Shown: positions 44,669-55,219 of the stretch, in pieces | Position numbering within the stretch: the stretch's first letter is position 1 | Layout: every line of letters begins with the position of its first letter | Source of the DNA: Trinickia soli | Lineage (GTDB): Bacteria; Pseudomonadota; Gammaproteobacteria; Burkholderiales; Burkholderiaceae | Assembly: GCF_002879855.1 (NCBI RefSeq) | Contig: NZ_PNYB01000004.1 | Coordinates: forward strand, 186,001 to 250,000 | DNA: 64,000 bases | Direction: 5' to 3' | The notes under the pieces: model-generated | Database searches by the model: none | What the model was told of the DNA's origin: nothing | The model's input: the letters and a program-made list of their open reading frames with translations, nothing else | Translations under genes and position numbers: made by a program

Positions 44669-44695
44669 AGGCACACGCACATCCAGCGTGCGCCT
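44669..44695 (+). terminator. Candidate terminator after the rightward operon
   Basis: Arms AGGCACACGC (44669-44678) and GCGTGCGCCT (44686-44695) pair with one mismatch around a 7-base loop, followed by CTTAC. It lies 49 bp after the dioxygenase stop. Confidence 0.4.
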
Positions 44696-44725
44696 CTTAC
44701 CAGTCTTGACGTTCGCGCTCACAGA

Positions 44726-44770
44726 AACGTGCTAGTCAACGCGCCGGCCCGGCGCGCCGGGCCAAAGTAG
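44726..44770 (+). pseudogene. Remnant of the EamA gene 3' end (right direct repeat, attR-like)
   Basis: Fourteen codons and a stop read NVLVNAPARRAGPK, against IVLVNAPARRAGAK at the end of the intact gene at 26602-27558. Nucleotides 44728-44772 match 27516-27560 at 40 of 45 positions. The fragment has no start and no upstream part, and its stop lies 3 bp from the convergent stop of rsmA. It is probably the original chromosomal 3' end displaced by the island. The synonymous CTA/CTC difference shows the two copies come from diverged lineages. Confidence 0.85.
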
Positions 44771-44773
44771 GCG

Positions 44774-45592
44774 TTACGAAGCCGTCGCAAGCGCTTGCGC
44801 TACGCGCACGTATTCGTCGACGGGCACATCCTCGGCGCGCCGCGCGAGGTCGAAGCCCAGCGCTTCGAAGTCGACCTTGTCGCGATACGCGGCCAACGTG
44901 TTGCGCAGCATTTTGCGACGTTGCGAAAACGCCGCCGTCACGAGTTCGCCGAACAGGCGCATATCGACGCTCGCCAGTTCGTGCGGCGCGTAAGGGATCA
45001 TGCGCACGATGGCCGAATCGACCTTCGGCGGCGGCTGGAACGATTCGGGCGGCACATCGAGCAGCTTATCGATCACGTATCGGTATTGCAGCATCACCGA
45101 CAGGCGCCCGAACGCTTTCGTGCCGGGCTCGGCCACCATTCGCTCCACCACCTCGTTTTGCAACATGAAATGCTGATCGATAACGATCGGTGCGAACGAC
45201 ATCAGGTGAAACAGCAGCGGACTCGAGATGTTGTAAGGCAGATTGCCGACGATGCGCAGCGTCGGCCGCTCGTGCGTGTCGACGAGCGATGAAAAATCGA
45301 AATCCAGCGCATCGCCCGCATGCAGGGCAAGGCGTTCGCCGAACTTGTCCTTGAGCCGTACGATCAGATCCCGGTCGAGCTCGACTGCATGCAGCGGCAT
45401 GTCGGGCGTGGCGACGCGTTCAGCGAGCGGCTCGGTCAGCGCGCCCAACCCCGGGCCGATCTCGACCATCCGCTGCCCCGGCTGCGGACTGATCAGCGAG
45501 ACGATCGAATCGATAATGCCGAGATCGACGAGAAAGTTTTGTCCAAACCGCTTGCGCGCGAAATGGCCTTGGTGCTGTGCTCTGTTGGACAT
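44774..45592 (-). CDS. rsmA: 16S rRNA (adenine1518/1519-N6)-dimethyltransferase
   Basis: The 272-residue enzyme (KsgA) dimethylates two adenines in helix 45 of 16S rRNA, near the decoding site. It shows [11 protein letters not shown] at the N-terminus, the SAM motif [14 protein letters not shown] and the catalytic [12 protein letters not shown]-terminal RRKMLRNTL is also conserved. It is convergent with the EamA remnant and thus forms the right border of the island. The aminoglycoside cluster next to an rRNA methyltransferase is probably coincidence, because KsgA loss affects kasugamycin, not 2-deoxystreptamine drugs. Confidence 0.96.
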   Translation of the reverse strand: MSNRAQHQGHFARKRFGQNFLVDLGIIDSIVSLISPQPGQRMVEIGPGLGALTEPLAERVATPDMPLHAVELDRDLIVRLKDKFGERLALHAGDALDFDFSSLVDTHERPTLRIVGNLPYNISSPLLFHLMSFAPIVIDQHFMLQNEVVERMVAEPGTKAFGRLSVMLQYRYVIDKLLDVPPESFQPPPKVDSAIVRMIPYAPHELASVDMRLFGELVTAAFSQRRKMLRNTLAAYRDKVDFEALGFDLARRAEDVPVDEYVRVAQALATAS

Positions 45593-45665
45593 CGAAATCG
45601 TGAGGAAAACGAAATAAGTCGGGAAACGGCGCCGCAGCTTTCGCAGCGGCCGAAGGCGACGTGCG

Positions 45666-46667
45666 TCAGCCGCCGCGCCGATTGCGCGCCATCGTGACAG
45701 CCGTGTCGATGGCAGCGATCATACTGCCCGCATCGGCGCGCCCCGTCCCGGCCAGATCGAGCGCGGTGCCGTGGTCGACCGACGTGCGAATGATCGGCAG
45801 CCCCAATGTGATGTTGACGCCTGCGCCGAAGGTCGCGTACTTGAGCACCGGCAATCCCTGGTCGTGGAACATCGCCAGCACGCAGTCGGCTTCGTCGAGA
45901 TAACGCGGCTGAAACAACGTGTCCGCCGGATACGGGCCACGCACATCGATGCCGCGCTGGGCGGCCAGTGCAAGCGCCGGCGCGATCACGTCGATCTCTT
46001 CGCGCCCGAGGTAGCCGTTTTCGCCCGCATGCGGGTTCAACCCGGTCACGAGGATGCGCGGGACGGGCAAGCCGAAATCGCGACGCAGGTCGTGATCGAT
46101 GATGGCGATCGTTTCGACGAGGCTGTCGATGTCGATCGCGCCCGGCACGTCTTTCAAAGGCAAATGCGTCGTTGCCAGCGCGACGCGCAACGGGCGCGCA
46201 CCCGTGCCGGTCAACATCATGACGACGCGCGCCGTGGACGTGCGCTCGGCAAGGTACTCCGTGTGCCCCGTGAACGCGACGCCGGCATCGTTGATCGTGC
46301 TTTTCTGCAGCGGCGCCGTGACGATCGCATCGAATACGCCGCCCAGCGCGCCGTCGATCGCCGCGTCGAGCAGATCCAGCACGTAGCGGCCATTCGCGGC
46401 GTCGAGCCGCCCCGCCTGCGCCGGCACGGCCAGCGGCCGATGTGCGACGCTGACCTGCCCTGCGGCCAGCAGCGCCGCCCAATCGACGCCGACCGCACGG
46501 GCTCGCGATTCGATCAGCCCTGCGTCGCCCAGTACTTCAAAAAAGACGCCGGGCCAATGCGCGGCCGCCCCCGCAAGCGCAATCGCCGTCAGCTCCGGGC
46601 CCACGCCGGCCGGCTCGCCGGTCGTGATCGCGAGTTTGAGCGGGGCAGCCCGGGCGGCGGTCGTCAT
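45666..46667 (-). CDS. pdxA: 4-hydroxythreonine-4-phosphate dehydrogenase
   Basis: The 333-residue NAD enzyme acts in DXP-dependent pyridoxal 5'-phosphate synthesis. Metal-binding His residues appear in [21 protein letters not shown] and [14 protein letters not shown]-terminal [13 protein letters not shown] is the family signature. Its product, PLP, is the cofactor of the two aminotransferases in the nearby island. It sits 11 bp after surA in the usual surA-pdxA-rsmA order. Confidence 0.96.
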   Translation of the reverse strand: MTTAARAAPLKLAITTGEPAGVGPELTAIALAGAAAHWPGVFFEVLGDAGLIESRARAVGVDWAALLAAGQVSVAHRPLAVPAQAGRLDAANGRYVLDLLDAAIDGALGGVFDAIVTAPLQKSTINDAGVAFTGHTEYLAERTSTARVVMMLTGTGARPLRVALATTHLPLKDVPGAIDIDSLVETIAIIDHDLRRDFGLPVPRILVTGLNPHAGENGYLGREEIDVIAPALALAAQRGIDVRGPYPADTLFQPRYLDEADCVLAMFHDQGLPVLKYATFGAGVNITLGLPIIRTSVDHGTALDLAGTGRADAGSMIAAIDTAVTMARNRRGG

Positions 46668-46678
46668 CGTCTATCGGC

Positions 46679-48046
46679 TCACTGCTGTTGCGCGACCGCG
46701 CCGCCGATCTTGTACTGCACGTAGGCCGAGTCACGCAGCTGGCGCAACCAGTCGGCGTACGCCTGCTCGGCCTTGCGCTGGCCGATGGCCTGGCGCGCCA
46801 GATCCAACTGCTGCTGCACGGAGCCTTCCGCTTCGCGTCGGCCCAGAACCTGAATCAAGTGATAGCCGTACTCGCTTCGAACGGGTTCGCTGATCTCGCC
46901 GTCTTTGAGATTGTTCATCGCGCGCTCGAACTCGGGCACCGTTTCTCCGGGGCTGATCCAGCCGAGATCGCCGCCTTGCGATGCGGAGCCGTCCTGCGAA
47001 TAGGTGCTCGCGAATTTCGCGAAATCGCCGCCCGCTTCGATCTGCTGGCGAATTTCGAGCAGCTTCTGGCGTGCGCCGGCTTCGGGCTGGCCTTCGCCGA
47101 CGCGCAGCAAAATGTGGCGCACGTGCGTTTGCACGAGCTTCGGTGCATCGGCCGCCGAACCGCCGACACCGACGCGCCGGTCGACGAGCCGCATCACTTC
47201 GAAACCGGCGTCCGTGCGGATTACGTCGGGGTTGACCTCGCCCGGGCGCAGTTGCGCCGCGGCCGTAACGAACGGCGCAGGCAGCGTGCTCGGAGCCTTG
47301 AAGCCGAGATCGCCGCCCTTGGCCGCGTCGGCCGCCTGCGAATTCTGCTTCGCCAGCGTTTCGAACTTCGCGCCGCCCTTGGCCTGCTGAAGGATCGCTT
47401 CGGCCTTCTTTTGTGCCGCGGCGACATCGGCCTCGCTCGCACCGGCCGGCGCCTTCACGAGAATGTGCTCGATTCGCAAATCCTGCTGCGCACGGGCGCC
47501 CGGCCCGCGTTGGCTCGCGATGTAGTTCGCGACTTCTGCGTCCGACACGGTCACCTTGCTGTCGACCTCTTTTTCGCGCAGCTTCGATAGCGTCAGCTCG
47601 TTGCGCGCGTCGCGCGTGAAGACCGACCAAGGCACGCCTTCGGCCTCGATGCGCGCGCGATAAACGTCGAGCGACAGATTGTTGGCGGCGGCCAGACGCT
47701 GCAATGTCTTTTGCACGGCCGCGTCATCGACGACGATGCCGTCTTCCTTCGCCTTCTCGAGCTGGATGCGTTCGAGCACCATTTGGTTCAGCACCTGCGC
47801 GCGCAATTGGTCTTGCGGCGGCACGGGCGCATGCTGCTGCGCGAGCCGTCGCTCGATGAGCCCGACGCGCCCGTCGAGTTCGCGCACGGTGATGACGTCG
47901 TCGTTGACGACGGCGGCGACCGAGTCTACCGTTTGACCCGTCTGGTTCCTCAACGCTTGCGCCGAGGCCGGCGCAGCCGGTAGAAGAACGGCGGCGGCCA
48001 GAGCGGCTACCAGCGTTGCCAAGCGAACTTTATTCACGATTGCCAC
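46679..48046 (-). CDS. surA: Periplasmic chaperone/peptidyl-prolyl isomerase SurA
   Basis: The 455-residue chaperone escorts outer-membrane proteins, including LptD encoded upstream. A signal peptide ([21 protein letters not shown]) is followed by the SurA N-domain ([20 protein letters not shown]) and two parvulin domains (from about [11 protein letters not shown] and [11 protein letters not shown]). The GTG at 48046 has GGAG five bases upstream and gives a correct signal peptide; an ATG at 48106 would add 20 unlikely residues before it. Confidence 0.94.
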   Translation of the reverse strand: MAIVNKVRLATLVAALAAAVLLPAAPASAQALRNQTGQTVDSVAAVVNDDVITVRELDGRVGLIERRLAQQHAPVPPQDQLRAQVLNQMVLERIQLEKAKEDGIVVDDAAVQKTLQRLAAANNLSLDVYRARIEAEGVPWSVFTRDARNELTLSKLREKEVDSKVTVSDAEVANYIASQRGPGARAQQDLRIEHILVKAPAGASEADVAAAQKKAEAILQQAKGGAKFETLAKQNSQAADAAKGGDLGFKAPSTLPAPFVTAAAQLRPGEVNPDVIRTDAGFEVMRLVDRRVGVGGSAADAPKLVQTHVRHILLRVGEGQPEAGARQKLLEIRQQIEAGGDFAKFASTYSQDGSASQGGDLGWISPGETVPEFERAMNNLKDGEISEPVRSEYGYHLIQVLGRREAEGSVQQQLDLARQAIGQRKAEQAYADWLRQLRDSAYVQYKIGGAVAQQQ

Positions 48047-48140
48047 AGATGCTCCAAATGTCTCGGGCCGGTTTGCCACAGTCTGCCACGGCCCTTTTTT
48101 GCGCATGCTTACACGAATCCCACATGCGTTCGCTGCCCAC

Positions 48141-50504
48141 TCACTCGTAATTCGTGAAACGCGCCAGCGGCGGCGGCGGAGGCGGCGGCGGCTGATAGCC
48201 CGCCACCCCAGCCCGGAAGGCCGCCACGAGCCCATTGTCGACGTTCGACAACCCCTTGAGCGTCAACTGCGCGAGAAAGCGCGTATTGGACGTATGCTGT
48301 CCCATCGAATTCAAGCCGTTCGCATAACGCTGCGCGCCGAAGCCAAAAATCCAGCAATCGGCATCGTACTGGAACCCGACAACGCCGTCGACGAGCCGAT
48401 GCCCCTGCATATCGTAATTGAACCGGCCGACGGCATAGAGGCGCTGCGTGAGCGGCCACTCGGCCGATAGCAGGATCTGATTGATCGGCTGATTGCTAAG
48501 CGTCGGATTCGCGCGCGTATAACGGTAGGCAACGTTGACGACCTTGCGCTCGTCGGGACTGAAGCCGAAGCCGATGCTCGATCGCACGAGCTGGTTGTCG
48601 TCCGCATTATATTGGAACGACGTTTCCGAGGCGAAACCGGCGCCGAGCTTCAGAGAAGCGCCGAGAATCAGGTCCGAATGCCCCGTGGCCGGCGTCGGCG
48701 TGTCCGTCGACAACGCGACGCGCTGATCCGTGAAGTAATACTCCTGCGCCAGGACGAAGCGTGCGCGCTCGTCGCCGGTCGCGGCGTCGATAAAGCGCGT
48801 CGTCAGGCCCGCCGTGAGGCGGTTCGCATCGGCGATCCGATCGTTGCCGACGAACGTGTTCGGCGTGAAGATTTCGGCAAGCCCGAAGTCCGATTCCGCG
48901 GTATCGAACAGCGGCGCGAACATCTGATTGCGGTACGGCGTGTAGACGTAATAGAGCCGCGGCTCGAGCGTCTGGATGTAATCGTTGCCGAACAGCCTGA
49001 CTGAGCGGTCGAACACGAGCCCCGTATCGAAGCTCAGGGTCGGCACCGATTCCGTGAACGCCTTGGGTTGCCCGGTAGGCGCGGTGCTGGAGATATTGCG
49101 GAGATCGTACGAGGCGAAGTGGAACTGCGCCTTCGGCACGACGAAGTAGCCGGGACCGACGATCCCGTACGACACGTACGGGTTGAACACGACACGATCG
49201 CCCTCGGTCGAATCGGCCGTCGTGATTCTGAAACGCGTGTAGTCGGCTTCCGCGCCGAAGTCGAACCCACCGACGTTGTACTTCGCGTACTTGACGTTCA
49301 ACTGCGGCTCGCGGCCGTATGGCGGCGCCGAGCCTTGCAGCGTTTGCCAGTGCTGTTCGCGCGCGAGCACCGACCAGGGCCCGTTGTTGTACGTGATGCC
49401 CGCTTCCTGCTGGAACAGCAACTGCGTGCCGATGAGGAACTGATTGCCGACCGACGACAGATCCTGCGGGTAGGTGCTGTCCGACACCTTGTTGTACGAC
49501 ACGTAAGCGCCGAAACCGCCGCCGAGATTCTGAGCGTGCTGCCAGTAGATCGCGTAGCGGTTCTCGTGCTTGAGCGCGTCGTTCGGCAGAAACTCGCCGG
49601 TGAGCGTGCCCGAATAGGTGGGCGACAGGTAGCGGAACATCGCCTGCGTCTGCACGCCGCGCTTGGAAATGAGGCGCGGCGTCAACGTCAGATCGCGGTT
49701 CGGCGCGATGTTGAAGTAGTACGGCAGCGATATTTCGAAACCGTTGGTCGAGCCCGCCGAGAACTGCGGCGGCAACAAGCCGCTGCGCCGGTCGCTCGTG
49801 AGCGGGAACGACACCCACGGGCTCGCGAAAATCGGCACGCCCTGGAAGAACACCACGGCGTTGTGCGCCACCCCTTCTTCGGCGCCCGTATCGAAATCGA
49901 AGCGCGTGCCGCGGATATACCACGACGGGTCTGCGCACTGGCAAGCGGTATAGGTCGCGCTCGTGAACTCGGAGCGCTCGCTATCGAGCAAATCGACGCG
50001 CGCGGCGCTGCCCGAGCCGCCGTTCGTGCTGAAGTGATACTTCGGCGACGGCATGTAGCCTTCGCTGGCCTCGACCCGCAGATGCGCTTCGGGCCCGGCG
50101 AACAACACGCCGTTGTTGATCACGCGCACTGCGCCGTAGGCATCGGCCAGATCGGTGTCCTGGTCGTAATGAAACGCGTCGGCCTTGATGACGGCCACGC
50201 CTCGCCGCAGCTCGGCGGAGCCTTTGGCCGAAACGTCCCGGTCGGACGTGCCGTTCGTGCGGTCGCCCAGCACGAACGCAGCGGGCGCGCTGCCCGCCGG
50301 CAAGGGATGCTCGGTGAGCTGCGGCGCGAGCCGCAAGCCCCAAGGGGCGTCGGTAGGTTGCGGCTGCGCGGCCGCGCCGCTCAACTGCGCGTTCGACACG
50401 GCGGGCATCAGGCCGGGAACGGCGATCAGCGCCGCAACGAGCCGTCTCATGCGCGGCAGTGCATCGCCGGAAAAATTCGTGGAAAGGAGCGGTCTAGGCG
50501 GCAT
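48141..50504 (-). CDS. lptD: LPS-assembly protein LptD
   Basis: The 787-residue outer-membrane protein inserts lipopolysaccharide into the outer leaflet with LptE. An N-terminal signal segment ([21 protein letters not shown]) is followed by an OstA-like jellyroll (about 100-220, with [16 protein letters not shown]) and a long C-terminal beta-barrel. Cys residues near CQCADPSWY (about 185) and [10 protein letters not shown] (near 725) could form the inter-domain disulfides that LptD needs. Length and gene order with surA match other betaproteobacteria. Confidence 0.95.
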   Translation of the reverse strand: MPPRPLLSTNFSGDALPRMRRLVAALIAVPGLMPAVSNAQLSGAAAQPQPTDAPWGLRLAPQLTEHPLPAGSAPAAFVLGDRTNGTSDRDVSAKGSAELRRGVAVIKADAFHYDQDTDLADAYGAVRVINNGVLFAGPEAHLRVEASEGYMPSPKYHFSTNGGSGSAARVDLLDSERSEFTSATYTACQCADPSWYIRGTRFDFDTGAEEGVAHNAVVFFQGVPIFASPWVSFPLTSDRRSGLLPPQFSAGSTNGFEISLPYYFNIAPNRDLTLTPRLISKRGVQTQAMFRYLSPTYSGTLTGEFLPNDALKHENRYAIYWQHAQNLGGGFGAYVSYNKVSDSTYPQDLSSVGNQFLIGTQLLFQQEAGITYNNGPWSVLAREQHWQTLQGSAPPYGREPQLNVKYAKYNVGGFDFGAEADYTRFRITTADSTEGDRVVFNPYVSYGIVGPGYFVVPKAQFHFASYDLRNISSTAPTGQPKAFTESVPTLSFDTGLVFDRSVRLFGNDYIQTLEPRLYYVYTPYRNQMFAPLFDTAESDFGLAEIFTPNTFVGNDRIADANRLTAGLTTRFIDAATGDERARFVLAQEYYFTDQRVALSTDTPTPATGHSDLILGASLKLGAGFASETSFQYNADDNQLVRSSIGFGFSPDERKVVNVAYRYTRANPTLSNQPINQILLSAEWPLTQRLYAVGRFNYDMQGHRLVDGVVGFQYDADCWIFGFGAQRYANGLNSMGQHTSNTRFLAQLTLKGLSNVDNGLVAAFRAGVAGYQPPPPPPPPLARFTNYE

Positions 50505-50730
50505 CTATCGTTTGGCGAATCGGCTCGGCGGCAGGCGCGGCGCCCGTCGCACATCGCCGCGACGGGCCGCATAAGGCGGCTTGCCGCGGTGCGCGCTGGC
50601 GCGAAGCGCGCACATGCGCGAGCGACGAGCAGTCGAACGGGACCGTGCGAAAGCCGACACGGGAACTGGGGCACAACACAAAAAGTCGTCGGGTATTATA
50701 TGGCAAGACGTTTTACCGCCCGCACCCACA

Positions 50731-51765
50731 ATGACCGATTCCCCCGTTGACACCCGGCGCGACGCCCTCGCCGCGTGGCTCGGCACGTTCGCAAGCCGCT
50801 ACGGCCTCGACCTGTCGACCCTCGCCCCCGCTTCGAGCGACGCCAGCTTCCGCCGCTATTTCCGTCTTGCGAGCGCGAGCGAACACGGCGCCTCGCTGAT
50901 CGCCGTCGATGCGCCGCCCCCCGAAAAATGCCGCGAGTTCGCGCAAGTCGCCCAGATGCTGTCCGATGCCGGCGTGCATGCGCCACGCGTACTCGAATGC
51001 GATCTCGACAGCGGCTTCATGCTGGTCACGGATCTCGGCACGCTCAGCTATATCGACGTGCTCGATCCCAACGATACCGGAAGCGCCAAGCCGCTCATGC
51101 GCGCGGCGCTCGACGCGCTGATCCGCTGGCAGTCCGTTTCGCGCGACGGCGTGTTGCCGCCATTCGACGAAGCCTTCCTGCGCCGGGAAATGGAGCTCAT
51201 GCCCGAATGGTACGTGGCGCGCCATCTGGGCCGGGAGGTCGACGAGAAGATGCGCGGCGTGCTCGACCGCACCTACGCGCTGTTGATCGCGAGCGCACGC
51301 GCGCAGCCGCAGGTCTTCATGCTGCGCGACTACATGCCGCGCAATCTGATGATCTGCGAGCCCAACCCCGGCGTCCTCGATTTTCAAGACGCGGTGCAAG
51401 GGCCGATCAGCTATGACGTCGCCTCGCTGCTGCGCGATGCCTTTATCAGTTGGGACGAAGAGTTCGAACTCGACTGCTTCGCCTACTACTGGGAACGCGC
51501 AAAGAAGGCGGGCCTGCCCGTCGATCCCGATTTCGGCGAGTTCTATCGCCAGATCGAGTGGATGGGGCTGCAGCGGCATATCAAAATCCTCGGACTGTTC
51601 GCCCGCCTGTATCACCGCGACGGCAAGCCGCGCTACCTGGCCGACCTGCCGCGCTTCATCGCCTACGCACACAAGGTCAGCGAGCGCTATCGTCCGCTCG
51701 TTCCGTTCGCGCGCCTGCTGGACGATCTCGAAAGTCGTTCGCAGCAGGTCGGTTACACCTTTTGA
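50731..51765 (+). CDS. amgK: N-acetylmuramate/N-acetylglucosamine kinase AmgK
   Basis: The 344-residue kinase of the APH fold phosphorylates MurNAc and GlcNAc at the anomeric position in the peptidoglycan recycling shortcut. The N-terminal SSDASFRRYFR is the nucleotide-loop region, MLRDYMPRNLMI (near 205) is the Brenner motif, and GVLDFQDAVQGPISYD (near 225) is the metal loop. The murU gene starts 17 bp later, confirming the AmgK-MurU pair. It is not an aminoglycoside resistance kinase despite the fold. This pathway bypasses MurA and relates to fosfomycin tolerance. Confidence 0.94.
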   Translation: MTDSPVDTRRDALAAWLGTFASRYGLDLSTLAPASSDASFRRYFRLASASEHGASLIAVDAPPPEKCREFAQVAQMLSDAGVHAPRVLECDLDSGFMLVTDLGTLSYIDVLDPNDTGSAKPLMRAALDALIRWQSVSRDGVLPPFDEAFLRREMELMPEWYVARHLGREVDEKMRGVLDRTYALLIASARAQPQVFMLRDYMPRNLMICEPNPGVLDFQDAVQGPISYDVASLLRDAFISWDEEFELDCFAYYWERAKKAGLPVDPDFGEFYRQIEWMGLQRHIKILGLFARLYHRDGKPRYLADLPRFIAYAHKVSERYRPLVPFARLLDDLESRSQQVGYTF

Positions 51766-51782
51766 GAAAACGGCACGATTCA

Positions 51783-52514
51783 ATGCCCCCTGCAATGACG
51801 ACGGCCATGATTTTTGCCGCGGGCCGCGGCGAGCGGATGCGCCCGCTGACCGATACGAAACCGAAGCCCTTGCTGGAAGCGGGCGGCAAGCCGCTCATCG
51901 TCTGGCAGATCGAGCGCTTGGCGCAAGCGGGCTTTTCGACGATCGTCATCAACCATGCGTGGCTCGGCGAGCAGATCGAGCAGTCGCTTGGCGACGGCGC
52001 GCAATTCGGCGTGCGGCTCGCGTACTCGGCTGAAGCCGAGGCGCTCGAAACAGCGGGCGGGATCGCGCAGGCGTTACCGCTGCTTGAAACCGACGGCGTG
52101 CCGACCGTGTTCGCGGCCGTCAGCGGCGATGTCTTCTGCGAATTCGACTACGCCCGTCTGCGCGGGCCGGCGGAGCGTCTTGCCGCCTGCGCGCAGCCGG
52201 GCATGCACCTGGTCATGGTGCCGAATCCGCCATTTCATCCGCACGGCGATTTCGCGCTCGATGCGGCCGGGCAGCTTTCGCTCGACGGCGAGCCGCGTTA
52301 CACGTTCGGCAACATCGGGCTTTACGACACGCGCATGTTTCGCGACCTCGCGCCCGGCGAGCGCCGCGCGCTGACGCCGTACTATCGCGAAACGATCGCC
52401 GCCGGCCGCGCGAGCGGCGAGCTGTACGCGGGGCGTTGGGAAAACGTCGGCACGCCCGCGCAACTGCAGGCCCTCGACACCGCTTTACGTCAGGTCGCGG
52501 CCGCCCCCCGATAG
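51783..52514 (+). CDS. murU: N-acetylmuramate alpha-1-phosphate uridylyltransferase MurU
   Basis: The 243-residue nucleotidyltransferase turns MurNAc-1-phosphate into UDP-MurNAc for peptidoglycan synthesis. It shows the pyrophosphorylase signature FAAGRGERMRPLTDTKPKPLL (residues about 10-30), AVSGDVFCEFDY, and RWENVGTPAQL at the end. Start choice between 51783 and 51795 is open because neither has a strong ribosome site. It follows amgK directly. Confidence 0.93.
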   Translation: MPPAMTTAMIFAAGRGERMRPLTDTKPKPLLEAGGKPLIVWQIERLAQAGFSTIVINHAWLGEQIEQSLGDGAQFGVRLAYSAEAEALETAGGIAQALPLLETDGVPTVFAAVSGDVFCEFDYARLRGPAERLAACAQPGMHLVMVPNPPFHPHGDFALDAAGQLSLDGEPRYTFGNIGLYDTRMFRDLAPGERRALTPYYRETIAAGRASGELYAGRWENVGTPAQLQALDTALRQVAAAPR

Positions 52515-52595
52515 CGGGTTGCCGCGAGCCGTGCACCGGCTCCCGGCGCGCATCGGTCGAACCGGGCGGGAAATCGCGCTCCGGGCCCGCGCTCA

Positions 52596-52612
52596 GCGGT
52601 CGCTTTGACCGC
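52596..52612. terminator. Hairpin between convergent murU and ABC genes
   Basis: GCGGTC (52596-52601) and GACCGC (52607-52612) form a perfect 6-bp stem with loop GCTTT between two convergent genes. There is no T tract, so termination is only suggested. Confidence 0.3.
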
Positions 52613-52638
52613 AGGCGCAGCACCCGTCGAAGCGACGA

Positions 52639-54528
52639 TCAGGCGCCCTCGCCGTGCGCCGCCGGCTCGGTGTGCGCGCGCTGTGCGGCGCGCTGCTGCA
52701 ACGCCCACATTTGCGCGAACGCGCCGCCCGCTTCGAGCAGTTGCGCATGCGTGCCACGTTCGACGATGCGCCCGTGATCCATCACGAGGATCTGCTCGGC
52801 GTGCACGATCGTCGACAGCCTGTGGGCGATGACAAGCGTCGTACGCCCGCGCGCGATCTGATCGAGTTCGTGCTGAATCGCGCGCTCCGAGCGCGAATCG
52901 AGCGCCGACGTCGCTTCGTCGAAGACGAGAATCGGCGGATTCTTCAGCAGCGTGCGAGCGATCGCCACGCGCTGCTTCTCCCCGCCCGACAGCTTCAACC
53001 CGCGCTCGCCCACCGGCGTGTCATACCCCTTCGGCAGGCTCTCGATGAAATCGTGGATGTGGGCGGCGCGCGCGGCTGCGATCACCTCGTCGCGCGTCGC
53101 CGCCGGCCTTCCATAGGCGATGTTGTAGTAGATCGTGTCGTTGAACAGCACCGTGTCCTGCGGCACGATCCCGATCGCCGCGCGCAGCGAATCCTGCGTC
53201 ACGTCGCGCAGGTCCTGGCCGTCGATCGTGATCGCGCCGCCTCCCGCCGGATCGAGGTCGTAGAAGCGAAACAGCAGCCGTGCCAGCGTCGATTTGCCCG
53301 AGCCGCTCGGCCCGACCACGGCCGTCGTCGTCCCCGCCGCGATCGAAAACGTCACGTCGTCCAGAATCAGGCGCGAGCGCTCATAGCCGAAGTGCACGTG
53401 CTCGAATCGCACTTCGGCGCCGGCCACCGCGAGCGGCTGCGCGCCCGGCGCATCAGGCACCTCGCGTGCGGCTCCGAGCAGCGTGAACATGCGATCCATA
53501 TCGGTCAGGCTCTGCTTGAGCTCGCGATAGACGACGCCCAGGAAATTGAGCGGAATGTAGAGCTGCAGCATGAACGTATTGATGAGCACGAGATCGCCGA
53601 GCGTGAGCCGCCCGGCCATGACGCCTTGCGTCGCACGCAACAGGATGAGGGCGAGCCCGATAACGATGATCGCCTGCTGACCGAAGTTGAGCGCCGACAG
53701 CGAGTTCTGCGACTTGATCGCCGCGGCCCGGTAGCGCTGCAGATTCTCGTCGTAACGCCGCGCTTCCCATTCCTCGTTGCCGAAATATTTGACCGTCTCG
53801 TAGTTGAGCAGCGAATCGATCGCGCGCGAATTGGCACGCGAATCGAGTTCGTTCATCGTGCGGCGAAAATGCGTGCGCCATTCCGTTACTTTGACGGTGA
53901 ACACGATATAGGCCACCAGCGCGGCGAACGCGACGATCGCGTAGTAGGCCTCGTACTTGACGATGAAAAACCCCAGCACGAGACCGACTTCGACCAGCGT
54001 CGGCAAGATGCTGTAGAGCGAATACGAAATGAGCTGGGAAATGCCGCGCGTGCCACGCTCGATATCGCGCGACATGCCGCCCGTTTGCCGCTCCAGATGA
54101 AAGCGCAGCGAGAGCGAATGCAAATGACGAAAAACCTTCAGGGCGAGTTGGCGGACCGCGCTTTCCGTCACCTTCGAGAACAGGATCTCGCGCAATTCCG
54201 TAAACAGCGAGGTCGACAACCGCACGAGCGCATAAGCGACGACGAGCAGGCCGATGCCGCCCGCGAGCACGATCGCGGGCTCATGCTCGGCACGCCCGAG
54301 CGCGGTCAGTTGGCGCATCGAAGCAAGACCGTCGATGATCCGTTTCATCACGATCGGCACGCCGAGATTGGCAACCTTCGCGCCAATCAGGCACGACAGA
54401 GCGACGGCAACGCGCCACTTGTAGTCCGCCAGATAGGGAAACAGCGAACGAATCGTCTGCCAATCCCGGCGTGGACTGCCGGCGACGGGCGTCGGTGCGG
54501 GTTCTGACGAGGGGCTATGGCGGTGCAT
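52639..54528 (-). CDS. Atm1/HMT1-type ABC transporter (fused membrane and ATPase domains)
   Basis: The 629-residue half-transporter has a six-helix membrane domain with FHLERQTGGMSRDIERGTRGI, a hallmark of the Atm1/ABCB7 group that handles glutathione-linked or metal compounds. DSLLNYETVKYFGNE is the matching second block. The ATPase domain has GPSGSGKSTLARLL, VPQDTVLFNDTI, LSGGEKQRVAIART and ILVFDEATSALD. It is convergent with murU. The cargo may be glutathione persulfide- or metal-conjugated species, by analogy to bacterial Atm1 proteins. Confidence 0.92.
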   Translation of the reverse strand: MHRHSPSSEPAPTPVAGSPRRDWQTIRSLFPYLADYKWRVAVALSCLIGAKVANLGVPIVMKRIIDGLASMRQLTALGRAEHEPAIVLAGGIGLLVVAYALVRLSTSLFTELREILFSKVTESAVRQLALKVFRHLHSLSLRFHLERQTGGMSRDIERGTRGISQLISYSLYSILPTLVEVGLVLGFFIVKYEAYYAIVAFAALVAYIVFTVKVTEWRTHFRRTMNELDSRANSRAIDSLLNYETVKYFGNEEWEARRYDENLQRYRAAAIKSQNSLSALNFGQQAIIVIGLALILLRATQGVMAGRLTLGDLVLINTFMLQLYIPLNFLGVVYRELKQSLTDMDRMFTLLGAAREVPDAPGAQPLAVAGAEVRFEHVHFGYERSRLILDDVTFSIAAGTTTAVVGPSGSGKSTLARLLFRFYDLDPAGGGAITIDGQDLRDVTQDSLRAAIGIVPQDTVLFNDTIYYNIAYGRPAATRDEVIAAARAAHIHDFIESLPKGYDTPVGERGLKLSGGEKQRVAIARTLLKNPPILVFDEATSALDSRSERAIQHELDQIARGRTTLVIAHRLSTIVHAEQILVMDHGRIVERGTHAQLLEAGGAFAQMWALQQRAAQRAHTEPAAHGEGA

Positions 54529-54736
54529 GGGTTGGAATCGGAGCGCAGCCGCAAGGCGGCGAGTGGAACAGCAGGCTGGCGGGCGCAGCGCCTGCGCAAA
54601 CAACGGCGCGGCACAGCCGTTGCGCTCGTGATGCGTTTTGCCCGTACAATTTCGATGCTCAGGCTAATGCTCTCTGGCTATCGTATCGACGGTATTGTCG
54701 CAGGCTCGGCCCATTGTTGCAGAACCGGTGAACCCC

Positions 54737-55135
54737 ATGACTATTTCCACGCCCCTGCTCCCGCAAAAAACCTGCGCCTTGCGCGTCGTGCCGCAGCCTT
54801 CGGACGCGAACGTCCACGGCGACGTCTTCGGCGGCTGGATCATGGCGCAAGTCGATATCGCAGGCTCGATACCTGCCAGCCGACGCGCGAACGGCCGCGT
54901 CGCCACGGTCGCCGTCAATTCGTTCGTGTTCAAGCAGCCGGTGTTCGTCGGCGATCTGCTCAGCTTCTACGCCGACATCGTCAAGACGGGCACGACCTCC
55001 ATCACCGTGTCGGTCGAAGTCTTCGCGCAGCGCATGAGCCTGGACGAAGAGCTCGTCAAGGTCACCGAAGCCACGCTCACCTACGTGGCCACCGACAAAG
55101 ACCGCCGCCCACGTAAGTTGCCCGAATTGAAGTGA
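54737..55135 (+). CDS. Acyl-CoA thioesterase, YciA-like hotdog family
   Basis: The 132-residue protein has the hotdog active-site motif DANVHGDVFGGWIMAQVDIAG near residue 22 (Asp in the fold's catalytic position) and a FKQPVFVGDLLSFYADI strand near 60. Length and motifs match YciA-type acyl-CoA thioesterases, which release CoA from short and medium acyl-CoAs. The ATG at 54737 fits the family. It is divergent from the Atm1-type gene. Confidence 0.9.
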   Translation: MTISTPLLPQKTCALRVVPQPSDANVHGDVFGGWIMAQVDIAGSIPASRRANGRVATVAVNSFVFKQPVFVGDLLSFYADIVKTGTTSITVSVEVFAQRMSLDEELVKVTEATLTYVATDKDRRPRKLPELK

Positions 55136-55219
55136 CGTGATCTGGCATCACGCGGGAAGGCGGCGCCTGCGCCTGTGCCGCGTGCGGGACGCCTCTCCGA
55201 CCGGCGCCGCGGCCGCGCA

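Larger units (their letters stand above)
27559..44727. mobile_element. Genomic island carrying an aminoglycoside biosynthesis cluster
   Basis: The 17-kb insert lies between the EamA gene and rsmA and is flanked by imperfect 45-bp copies of the EamA 3' end. It contains eleven tightly packed genes in two divergent operons, all of biosynthetic or export type, and none of the housekeeping kind seen on either side. Its non-coding parts are clearly richer in A and T than those of the flanks (for example 28 GC of 60 at 40081-40140). No integrase, transposase or tRNA was found, so the insertion mechanism is inferred only from the duplicated target. Confidence 0.75.

Noticed and set aside
27559-44727. 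Integrase, transposase or tRNA target in the island
   Set aside because: None could be found on either strand; the only mobility evidence is the duplicated EamA 3' end.
44774-45592. rRNA methyltransferase as aminoglycoside resistance gene
   Set aside because: It is the housekeeping KsgA in its usual rsmA-pdxA-surA-lptD order; its target is unrelated to 2-deoxystreptamine resistance sites.
50731-51765. Aminoglycoside phosphotransferase as self-resistance gene
   Set aside because: It has the APH fold but pairs with murU and matches AmgK. It also lies outside the island beside lptD, in a conserved housekeeping order.
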